Shown: in pieces, positions 22,978 to 33,500 of the stretch
How positions within the stretch are numbered: position 1 is the stretch's first letter
Layout: each line of letters begins with the position of its first letter
From: SXTU01 sp964496695
Lineage (GTDB): Bacteria > Verrucomicrobiota > Verrucomicrobiia > Limisphaerales > SXTU01
Length of the DNA stretch: 64,000 nucleotides
Direction of reading: 5' to 3'
Assembly: GCA_964496695.1 (NCBI GenBank)
Contig: CAZCBE010000017.1
Location: 13,513-77,512 of the forward strand
The notes under the pieces: generated by a model
Seen by the model: only the letters and a program-made list of their open reading frames with translations
Told to the model about the DNA's origin: nothing
The model's database searches: none
Position numbers and translations under genes: made by a program

Positions 22978-24372
22978 ATGCTTTCGGACATCAAATCAGT
23001 TCACTTTGTCGGGATCTGTGGCACGGCGATGGCCAGCGTGGCGGCGGCGATGCAGGAGCGCGGCTATCGCGTCACCGGCTCGGACACCAACGTGTATCCG
23101 CCCATGTCCACCTTCCTCGCCGAGCGGAAGGTCGAGGTCGTCTCCGGCTACGCGGAGCAGAACCTCGCGCACAAGCCCGACCTCGTGGTCATCGGCAACG
23201 CCATGTCGCGCGGCAACCCGGAGGTGGAGGCCGTGCTAGACCGGAAGCTGCGCTATTGCTCGCTGCCGGAGCTGCTCAAGGAGTTCTTCATCCGCGGCAA
23301 GCGCTCGCTCGTGGTCAGCGGCACGCATGGGAAGACCACCACCACCTCGCTGCTCACCTGGGTCTTCGAGAGCGCCGGGCTGAACCCCAGCTACCTCATC
23401 GGCGGCATCCCCAGCAATCTCGGCGCAGGCGCGCGCTTCACCGACAGCGAGTGGTTCATCATCGAGGGCGACGAATACGACACGGCGTTTTTCGACAAGC
23501 GCAGCAAGTTCGTCCACTACCTGCCCGAAGTGGCCATCGTCAACAATCTGGAACTGGACCACGCGGACATCTTTCCCGATGTGGCGTCCGTGCAGAAGGC
23601 CTTCGGCCACTTCATCCGCCTCGTGCCGCGCAATGGCCTGCTGCTGGCCAACGGCGACGAGCCAAACCTCGCGCCGCTGCTCAACGTCACGCACTGCCCG
23701 GTGAAACGCTTTGGCCTCGGCGAGAACAACGCCGTGCGCGCCACCAACCTCCGCTTCGGCGCGACCGCCAGCGAGTTCGAGCTGCCGAGCTGCAAGTTCC
23801 ACCTGAACATGGTGGGCGAGCTGAACGTGCGGAACGCGCTGGCCGTGGTCGGTGCGGCGAAGCACTGCGGCCTCTCGAACAAGCAGATCCAGGCGGGCTT
23901 CGACACCTTCAAGGGCGTCAAGCGCCGCATGGAAGTGCGCGGCATCGCCGGCGGCGTGACCGTGGTGGACGACTTCGGCCATCATCCCACGGCGATCCGC
24001 GAGACGCTCAAGGCGCTGCGCATCAAGCATCCGAGCCAGAAGATCTGGGCCATATTCGAGCCGCGCACGCAGAGCACGCGCCGCAACGTCTTTCAAAACG
24101 ACTTTCCCACGGCCTTCGGCGAGGCGGACAAGATCATCATTGCGGAAGTCGCCTTTGCCAGCGTCCTCACGCCCGAGGAGCGTCTGGACACCGTCAAGCT
24201 GGAGGCCGACCTCAAGGCCAACGGCAAAAGCGCGCAGTTCCTCCCCGACGTGGACACCATCGTCCACCACCTCGGCCAGCACGCCCAGGGCGGCGACGTG
24301 ATCTGCGTCTTCACCAACGGCGGCTTCGGCAACATCCACGCGAAACTGCTGGAGCGGCTGGGGAAGCGGTAA
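22978..24372 (+). CDS. mpl: UDP-N-acetylmuramate:L-alanyl-gamma-D-glutamyl-meso-diaminopimelate ligase (Mpl)
   Basis: 464 aa from ATG 22978, matching the ~457 aa of characterised Mpl. Longer in-frame starts add an unconserved leader. The N-terminal Rossmann-like domain starts KSVHFVGICGTAMASVAAAM. The ATP-binding P-loop is SGTHGKTTTTS at about 114-124. The central ligase motifs IIEGDEYDTAFFDKRSKF and VNNLELDHADIF are the features that separate Mpl from MurC, as is the absence of a MurC-type leader. The C-terminal domain has VVDDFGHHPTAIRETLKAL and FEPRTQSTRRNVF. It attaches recycled murein tripeptide to UDP-MurNAc in peptidoglycan recycling, in the cytoplasm. Confidence 0.92.
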   Translation: MLSDIKSVHFVGICGTAMASVAAAMQERGYRVTGSDTNVYPPMSTFLAERKVEVVSGYAEQNLAHKPDLVVIGNAMSRGNPEVEAVLDRKLRYCSLPELLKEFFIRGKRSLVVSGTHGKTTTTSLLTWVFESAGLNPSYLIGGIPSNLGAGARFTDSEWFIIEGDEYDTAFFDKRSKFVHYLPEVAIVNNLELDHADIFPDVASVQKAFGHFIRLVPRNGLLLANGDEPNLAPLLNVTHCPVKRFGLGENNAVRATNLRFGATASEFELPSCKFHLNMVGELNVRNALAVVGAAKHCGLSNKQIQAGFDTFKGVKRRMEVRGIAGGVTVVDDFGHHPTAIRETLKALRIKHPSQKIWAIFEPRTQSTRRNVFQNDFPTAFGEADKIIIAEVAFASVLTPEERLDTVKLEADLKANGKSAQFLPDVDTIVHHLGQHAQGGDVICVFTNGGFGNIHAKLLERLGKR

Positions 24373-24393
24373 GGGAAGAAAAGCCGACGGACC

Positions 24394-24516
24394 TCACCGC
24401 GCAAGCTCACGATGGGTTCCGGTCTGCGCGGGAGCGTCTGCGCCGGTGAGGCTGGTCAGGACCAGCCAAGCCACGCCCAGGCAGACCGCCCACACGATCA
24501 GGTTTGCGGGGTCCAT
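24394..24516 (-). CDS. Possible 40-aa single-pass membrane peptide
   Basis: ATG 24516 to TGA 24394 encodes 40 residues: a short N-terminus, one hydrophobic helix (LIVWAVCLGVAWLVLTSL) and a polar tail (TGADAPAQTGTHRELAR). It lies in the 183-bp gap between convergent mpl and the 3' end of the giant gene. No Shine-Dalgarno motif precedes it. The helix makes it more credible than a random frame, but conservation cannot be judged here. Confidence 0.3.
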   Translation of the reverse strand: MDPANLIVWAVCLGVAWLVLTSLTGADAPAQTGTHRELAR

Positions 24517-24555
24517 GTAGATTGCAGTTTGCCGGCCATGCCACAAGCCGGTCGC

Positions 24556-27500
24556 CTACGGGTCAATCCGGATGCGGAAGAAGCGGTTCGTGCTGTTGAA
24601 GCCCGCCCTCGGCAGATAGTAGGTGACGTTGTCGGTGGTGGCGTCCACGGGAGTTATGATGTTCGCGGCAAGGAGCGGGTCGGCGGGCGTCCAGGTGCGC
24701 AGATCGCTCGACACTTCCAACACCCGGCGCGCGCCCGGATTGACCTGAAAGCTTAGGTAGGAGAGCAGCAAATAGTCGGGATCGGTGGTGGTGGTCCGCA
24801 AGGTGGGGATCGGGCCGGGGATCGGGACGATGCCCAAGTCCACGACGTTGATCGTGAAGGAGGTGGAGGCGGTCAGCCCGTCGTTGTCCGTGCCGGTGAC
24901 CGTCACGGTGTAGGTGCCGGCCACCACCGGCGTGCCGGTGAAGGTGCGGGTGTTGGGATTAAAGGCCAGCCAGCCTGGCCCGGTGGCGGAGAAGGTCAGC
25001 GTGTCCCCGGTGTCGGCGTCGGCAAAGGTGTCGGTCGGCAGCACCAGCGTGAAGGGACTGTCCTTCACCCCCGACTGGGCGGCCACTGTCCGGGCGACCT
25101 GCGGGGCGTTGATGTCATGCAACCGGAAGATGGTGACGGAGCCGGAGGAGGCACCCCGGTCTGCATCGAGCCGGGCGCCCACGGCCACCGTGCCGCGGTC
25201 CATGGCCACGGGCACGCCGAAATCGCCACCCGCGGAGGACAGGTCAGGCAGGAACTTGTTGGTCTGGACCCAGGGCGGCATGGCTCCGGTGCTGCCGGCG
25301 TATTGATAGACGGCCCCGGCATTGAGCCCCCGGGTGTCCTGGCGCGGAGAACCTACCAAAGCGGTGGCTCCCTGAATGACCACGGACGAGCCGAACTGGT
25401 CGTCCAGGAAGCTGTCGGAGGCAAACAGCTTGGTGGTCTGGCCCCACGCATTGGCTCCGCCTTCGTTGCGGCCGAAGAGGAAGGCCGCGCCGCGGTTGGC
25501 CCCGACGTCATCATCAAAGGGCGAACCGACGAGAATGACATCCCCGCTGACGGCCACGGAGCGGCCGAACTGATCCTGCCCCGCGCCGACGGTGGGCAGG
25601 AGCTTCTTCATCATGCCCCAGGCCGAGGCCCCGCCGAGGTTCCGCTCGAAGACATAGGCGGCCCCGGAGTTCAAACCAACCGAACTATTGAAGCTGGCGC
25701 CGATCACCAAGGTGTCGCCGCTCAGCCCCAGACTGTTGCCGAACTTGTCACCGGCCGCCCCGTCCGGAGCCGTCAGCTTGACCACCTGGCCCCAGGCATC
25801 CGTGCCCCCCACATTGCGTCCGAGGACATAGGCGGACCCTGACTGGGCACCGCTGGCATCATCCGAGCCCGATCCGACGACGAGCGTGTCCTGTTCCAAG
25901 GCCAGCGCCGAGCCGAACTGCTGGCTGGTGCCCGGAACATCCGGGAGGACTTTGCGAACCAGGCCCCAGTTGCCGGCACCCCCGACGGAACGGCCAAACA
26001 CGTAAACGGAGCCTGGAAAAAGTCCGCCTTGGCGGCCGGTCGGCGCGCCCACCACGATGGTGTCACCCTGGATGACAACGGACTGTCCAAAGGACGCTAC
26101 CCCGATCACCTCGGGATCAGGCGGGATGAGCTTCTTGACCATCCGCCACGAGTCAAACTGGGTGGTATCCCGCTCGAAGACATAGGCCACGCCGGTGCGC
26201 ACGCCGGAGGGGGGCAGGGCGGAGGGAGCGCCCACCACGACAACATCCCGGGTGACGGACACCGAAGTTCCAAAGAGGTCGCCCGTCAGGCCGTCCGGGG
26301 CCACTAGCTTGCTGCGGAACTGGTGCGTGGCAATGACCGAGGTCACCGCGTCGTTCACCGGCGACGCGAAACCATCGTTGACGGAGATCGTCAAGCGCGT
26401 GGTTTCCGTGGTGGTCTCGTCCAGCCGGACACCCGTGGTAGGCACGAAGATCAGCCCGCGGATGGCCGCCGTGGCAGCGGCCGGGGTGACCCCTGCGCCG
26501 AGACTGCCCAAGGTGTAACGTCCACCACCTGCATCAACGAAACCTCCCGAAGCAATGAGGAAACCCTGCGCCGGCTGATCCACGGACACGGAGATGCCGA
26601 GCGGCTGGAGGCCGTTGTTGTCCACGTCGCTGATGGTCACGCTCGCGAACGGCCGGATGGTGTCGCGCTGGGAGACGCGCTGGCCGGCCACGGTGCCGGT
26701 GATGACGGAGAGATCATTGATGCCGACCACACGCACGGTGATTTCCGCGTCAGCCCGGTCGGACCCCGCTTCATGCACGGCCACCGCGACGTCGCCGATG
26801 AGCGTCTCACCCGAGTCATTCGTCACGGTGTATTTGAAGTTTTCCGTGTAGGGGAAACCGCCGACGTGGACCGGGTCCGGGGTGTAGTAAATGCGTCCGT
26901 TGATGAAGGTCACGCGGCCCAGACGATCAGGTCCAAACGCACCCGTCAGATGATACCCGGTGCCCAGCGCGGGCCGGATGCCGTCGTTCGCCAGCACCTC
27001 GAAGTCGCTGGAGATGCGGCCGGAGAGGGCCACAAACTGGTCAGGATTGAGCTGCAAGTCACCGACCTTGACGCGCACAGTGGCCGTGCCGGTGCCGCCA
27101 AAGCCGTCCGAAACCGTGTAGGTGAACACGTCCGTCCCGACAAAGCCGGGCCGCGGCGTATAAAGCACGTTCTGGCCCTGGATGCTCACCACGCCGCCGA
27201 ACGCCGTGGCACCCACTTCGGTGATGGTCCAGCCGTTCGCAGTGGCGGGTTTGGTGTCATCGTTCCGTAGCAGTGGCAGGACGTTCGCCGTGCTGCTGCT
27301 CGCGACCGCGAAACGGTCGTCATTGGTCTCCAGATCCCGGAGGCTGGCCCGCTGCCGGACCTCGACCGTGGCCACGGCCACCGCACGGCGCGCGCTGCCG
27401 TCGGTGATTTCGTAGGCGATGCGCTCGGTGTAGGGGAACGTGGCATTGGTGCCCGGGGTGTAGATCAGCGCCGACCCGTCGGAACTGATGGTCACCGTGC

Positions 27501-30500
27501 TGGGCGGCGTGGTCACCGAGGCGGGATCAAAGGCGACGACGGTGATGGTCTTGACCTGGCCGAGGTCGGGGAGCGCCCGGTCGTTGGCCAGCACCGGGAG
27601 GGTGAAGCTGCCACCGGACGGGGGGAGGAAGACGGTGAAGGCATCCGCATTGGCCGCGAGCGTTCCCGCCGTGACCCGCACGACCACGCGGGTGGTGTCG
27701 GTGCGCAGCGTGTCGGTCATGCTGTAGGTGAAGGTCTCCTCGCCGCTGAACGCCGGGTCAGGCGTGTAGATGAGCCGGTTGCCGGCGGCGTTGATCGTCA
27801 CCGTGCCGCCCCGATTGGGCGCCTCGACTCCGGTGCCGATGGCCACGATGGACCGCCGGCGACCGACCTCCGGGATGGACACGTCGTTGGCCAGCACGTC
27901 GAGCTGGTTGTCCGCGCTGGCCACCGCCACGGTGAAGAAGTCAGCGTTGGCTTTGACGCCGTCGAGCACAACCACCACGGACAGCCGGCCAGTGGCGAAA
28001 CGCCCCGCGCCGTCGGTGATGACGTAGGTGAAGAGCTGCTCGCCCACGGTGGCCGTGCTGACGAACCGCAGGGTGTTGTTGGTGCCCAGCGCCACCGTGC
28101 CGATGGCCGAGGTCGTCGGGGTCACACTTTGCAGCGCGAGATTGGTCCCGGCCGCCCCCAGCAACACGCGGTCATTGGCGAGGACGTCCAGCGCGTTTGT
28201 CGTCGAAACCTGCACCGCGAAGAAGTCGTTGGCCGTGGTCAGGCTGCCCACCGCGATCTGGACGACACCGGTGCCAGTGCCACCGAGGCTGTCGGTGGCC
28301 AGGTAGGTGAGCGTGTCCATGCCGACATAGCCAACAGTCGGGGTGTAGAGGAGCTGCGTGGAGCCCGTGTCAATGCGCACGGTGCCGTTGGTCGGGCCCA
28401 CCAGCACGGAGCGGATGGTGAGCGGGTCCACCGCGCCGGGCAGGAGATGGTCATTCGCCAGCACGTTCAGGGCGTTGTCGGTGCTGTCCGCAGCGACGCT
28501 GAAGGAATCATTCCGGGAGCTGAGGGCGCCGCGCCGGTCCACGACCCGCACGGTGGCCGTGGCGAGCGCGCGGGCGGTGCCGCCGCCGGAGACTTCATAC
28601 ACGAAGGTCGTGACATACGGGGCGGGGTTGGCCGGGTTCTGGGTGTAGGTGAGGCGGTTGCCGGCAATGGCCACGCTGTCGAGGGCCGGCGGGGTTACGA
28701 TGCGGACCAGGGTGAGGTTGCTGCCCGCCGCCGGGAGGATGTTGTCATTGGCCAGCACGTCCAGCACGGGGGCTTCGCCCACCGCGACGGTGAACTTGTC
28801 ATCCGCGGCCTGCAGGTTGCCATTGAGCTGATTGACCGTGACCCGGACGTTGACGAGCCCGGTGTCGGTGTTGCCGTTGGTGTCGCTGATGGTGTAGGTG
28901 AAGAACTCGTCACCGACGAAGTTGACCTCGGGCGTGTAGGTGATGGTGGTGCCGTTCACGGCCACGGTGCCGCCCTGGTTGGGCGTGCCCACGGCCGTGA
29001 TGCTCAGCGTGCCGCCGGCCCCGGTCAGATTCCGGTCATTCGCCAGCACTTCCAAGGTCATGGCCGATCCATCCGCCACCACGCGGAAGAAATCATCCAC
29101 CGCGAACACGAAGCTGCCATCCATGACGGTGTAGCGGAATTTGTCGTCGTAGGTCTCCCCGGGTCCCAGTGCATCGAAAAAGCGGGCGGCGGTCGGGTCA
29201 TAGATGACGTTGGCCTCGGTGACCATCACACGGACGCCGGACACCAAGGTGGCGACGTTCGTGGCCGGAATCAGAGCCAGGCGGTTGTCCGGCGCGGTGC
29301 CGTCCACGTCCAAATCATAATCTCGGGATGGCACGTTGGTCGTGACATTGGCAATGGGGTCGAAGGTGAGGACCAAGTCCCGGCGGATCGAAACCAGGTC
29401 CGCGACGGGCACGGGCCGGTCGTTCTTGCCGACCACCATCACCGCGACCAGCGTGGTGGTGGAACCGCCCCGGTCGTCGGTCACGGTGGCGGCAAAGGTG
29501 TCCACGCGCTTCTCGCCGCGCGCGAGGGCGTTCAAGTTCGTGGCCACGCTGGGATCGTAGCGGACGGTCGCACCACTGAGGCTGACGGCCGCGCCGAGCC
29601 GGCTGATGGCGGTCACCCCGCTAACTCGAAGCACGTCCGTGCGGTCCACGTCGCTGTCGTTGGCCAGCAGGTCGGCCAGCGGGATGACCAGCACAAGGTC
29701 TTCCTCGGTGCGCCAGATGTTGGTGAGGAGGAACTGGCCGGCTCCGTTGGTGGCGACCACCCGGATGTCCGCGCGGTTGCTCGCCCCCGTGGCCGGAGCC
29801 AGGGCGTAGAGCACGCCGAGCTGGGCGACGAAGTTGGACAGGGTCAAGCCTTGCAGCGACGGCGTGAGCAGGTTCAAAGACGGCGGGTCCGCCTGTGGCA
29901 CGGGCACATCGTTCACGCCGGTTACACGAACCGTCACCGGGGCGATGCCGATGGCCCCATGCCGGTCCTCAATTGCGTAGAAGAACAAGTCGTCGTCCGT
30001 CTCAGCGAGCGCCAGTCCGTTCAGGTAAGCGGAGGTGCGGGGGTTGTAAACGATGCAGGTCCGCGTGCGGTCGGTGCGAATCTCCAGGGCCACTTCCGCC
30101 CCGCGGGCGCTGGTGGCCGCGAGCCGGCCGGCGTCGGTCAAGCTGGCCCACAGGCCCTTGGTGGCGTGGTTGTCCACATAGGGCACCGGGATGGAGAAGG
30201 AGTTTGAGTTGAGGACCGTGACGATGTGGTAGGCGTTGTAGGACGGATGGCCGCCGTAGTTGGCGATGAGGATCGTGGAGCCATTCGCCAGCCCATGGTT
30301 GGTGGACTGCACCACCACCGGCGAGACGCCGTTGGCGCCCGAGTAGCCGGTGATCACGTTGGTGCGGCTCAGCACGCCGATGACCTTCAGCGTTGAGAAG
30401 TCATCATCGGTGTCCACGTCGTCATCGTTGGCCAGCAGGCTGACGGGCGAGACGAGGCGGGGCAGGGGATAGAGCGGGTCGGTCTCGAAGGCGGTGGTGG

Positions 30501-33500
30501 TTCCGGCCAGGGCGCTGTCGCCCATGATGCGGAGGACGGTGGATTCATCGGTGAAGACCAGATCGCCCACGGGCACCGGCGGATCGTTCGCGCCAATGAG
30601 GGAGATGGTCACCAAGGCAGAATTCGTGGCGCTGGGATGGCGGGGCTCGGACGTGAGCCAGTTCCCCTTCACCGCCGGATCTCCGCCGTTGGCCACGGGG
30701 ATCGAGAACCGGTCATCATCCACGCGCGTCACCGTGTGCTCACCGTTGTAGCCGGCAAATCCTGAGCCGGAGATGACCACCTTGTCGCCGTTGACCAAGC
30801 GGTGTGAGAGGGAGCGCACGACCGTCGGACTGGCCGCCAGGGTGCCTTCAAAGGCGGTGATGGGACCGGTGCCAATGTCCACCATCGAGTAGTAGAATGT
30901 GTCGGTCAGCCTGGCACCCGCGGGAAGGCTCTGGATCGCAAACTGAGTGCGCGGGTCATACACCACCCCAGTTCCCCGGAGGGGAAGGTTCGCCGGCGTG
31001 ACGGAAAGGGACGCGCCCCGCTGCGAGGCAAGCGAAACGGCCGCTGGCGTCGGGCTGCTGGCACTGGCCAGCCCCATGACCACCAGCTTGTCCAGGCCGT
31101 CCGCATCCAGGTCGTTGAGCAGCACGGGCAGGGTAACCAAATCGTCCTCACCCACGATGAACTCATCCACCTGCGCGAACGGGAAGCCGTTGGGCAGGCC
31201 AAACGGGGTGCTGCCGGTGTCCGCGCCGCTGGAACTGGCGCTGCCCGTGGCGCTCAAGGCCCCGCTGGAGAACCGGGCGCCGCCGAGTTGCAACGGGCTG
31301 GTCAAGGCATGCGGCAGATACGCGCCACCCAGGAATTGCGGCGCCAGCGTCACCGAGTTTCCTACGAACGGGGTGACCAGCAACGGGGCATCCGGCGTGA
31401 CATAACGGTCCAAATAGGCGACGCGCAGCACGGACTGCCCGCCCGCGTTGCGCAGTTCCACCACGCCCTGCTCGCCCAGCGCCAGGGCCGAGTCGGAACG
31501 CAACTGCACCGGTGTGCTCGGATCAGGCGTGGTCACCGCGGCCGTGTCGGCAACCACCACGCCGAATCCGGGCCGCACCAGCGGCGTGGCGGGGAACACA
31601 TGGCGGCGCACGCCGTCCACCCAGACGCTGTAGCCGGTAAGGTCCAGCGGCAGGGAGTCCCGCAGCAGATAAAACTCGATGAAGTCGGCGGGCGTATCCT
31701 TGGCCTGAATCTCATTGATCACGATCCGCGTGACCGCCCCAAACTCGAAGGCACCGGAATCCGGAGCGGCATCGCGGAGCACGCCGCGCTGGTCAATGGC
31801 GGTGTCGGGGTTGACCGCCCGGCCGATGGCAGGGCTGCCGGCCAGCAGGGGATGGACTGCCACCGGACCACGGAGTTCGGCGAGCGTGCCGAGAAGCACG
31901 TTCGTGGACACCAGATCGCCGGTGCCGTCCAGAAAGACAATGGACTGCGCCACGCCGCCCTGGATCAGGGTGCTGGTGGCGGCGTCATCCGAAAGGTTGC
32001 CGCCCTGGGAGATGATGCGCCCGGCTCCGCCCACCTGGAGATTGCGGCCCTGGCCGTCCGAGACAATCGAGTTCTTGAGCAGCACCAAGGTGCCGAAGAC
32101 ATTGGCGTGGATGGAACTGCCCTGGCTGGCGGCATCCCCGTTGCCCGCAAACGTGCAATGGGTCACCTGCACCGAAAGGTCCGAAATCGGGTCGAAATTT
32201 TCCACATAGAGCGCCCCGCCGCCGAACCCGCTCGCGGACCGCTGCTGGTTCCCGGAGAAGGTGGTGTTGCGGAACACCGAGGTAAGCTGGGTGTAGAGCG
32301 AGACCGCGCCGCCACCCAGACCGGCCCCGGTGTCCGTCTGGTTGCCCCGCAGCAGGCAGTTCTCCAGGACCAGGCTGCCGCGATCCACGTCAATGGCACC
32401 GCCCCACAGGCGAGCTTGTGAGTCCGTGACCGCGCAGAACTGCATGGTCAGTTCACCGGTGGAGCCCACGGAGACCGCCCCGCCGGTTCCAACTGCGGTG
32501 CCGCCGGTGCCGCTGCCCTTGGTCAGCGTGAGGCCGACCATCAGCACCCGCGCCTGCACCCGGAAGAGCTGGAGGTCGGCCGTCCCGTTGCCGTCGGAGT
32601 CACCGCTGATGACCAGGAGGTCGGCCCCCGGCCCACGGATCGAGATGTTGCGCGCCAGCACGATCGGCCCGTTGCTGGCCTGCAGCCGGAGGAGCGCCGG
32701 ATACGAGGGCAGGGCGAAGGTGATGACGCCGTCATTGCTCGCGTTGGTCAGCGCGTGGCGCAGCGACCCTGGCTGGAAATCGTCCTCGGTGCTCGTGACG
32801 AGGTAGTTGCGCGGCTCGCTTTGCACTCTGATGGCGAGGTTCGTGGTCGCGCGCTGGAGATTGGGGTCTTCCGCCAGCAGGCTGAACGACACCCCGCCCG
32901 GGGCGGTGGCCGGGAAGCTGAAGGTGCTGCTGACCTCGAACGCCAGGCCCTGCAGCTTGGTCGTCAGATTCGTCGGGGAATCGGTAAGCTGGAACACGCC
33001 GGGGCTGTTGGTCACAAAGCCCGTGCCCGCCATGTTCGTGAACGCGCCCTTCGCCGGGTTGTCCATGGTGATCGTCACGGTCACCGTCGCGTCGTCGTCA
33101 ACCAAGGCGAGGTTGTTGGTGCTGAAACTGTTGGTATGCGCAAACGGCGTGACGCGGACGCCGGGGGCGAACAACGCCGGCTGGGTCGCCGGAGCGCCCG
33201 TCCAGCGCGGTGCGCCGTTGACCCGGGTGATCGAGAGGACGGTGCCGTTGTTGGCCCGTTGCCCGCCGAGCGCGTCGGTCACGGTGATGGTGAAGGTCAG
33301 GTTGGTGACCTCGCCGAGGGGGAGGTTTTCGACCGTCGGCTCGAACTGGATGGAACGGATTGCCGCCGTGGCGTTGGTCGGGACCATGTTCGAGAGGGTG
33401 ATGCTGACGCTGTTGCTGAAGCCGCCGAGGTAGTTGAAGCGGCCAATGCCGCTGGCGCTGGCCTGGACGGTGAAATGCACGGGTTGCTGGCCGTTCCCGT

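Noticed and set aside
26880..29100. Tandem repeats in DNA of the giant gene considered as a repeat locus
   Set aside because: They are explained by eight homologous protein domains (VLAND type), diverged at nucleotide level.
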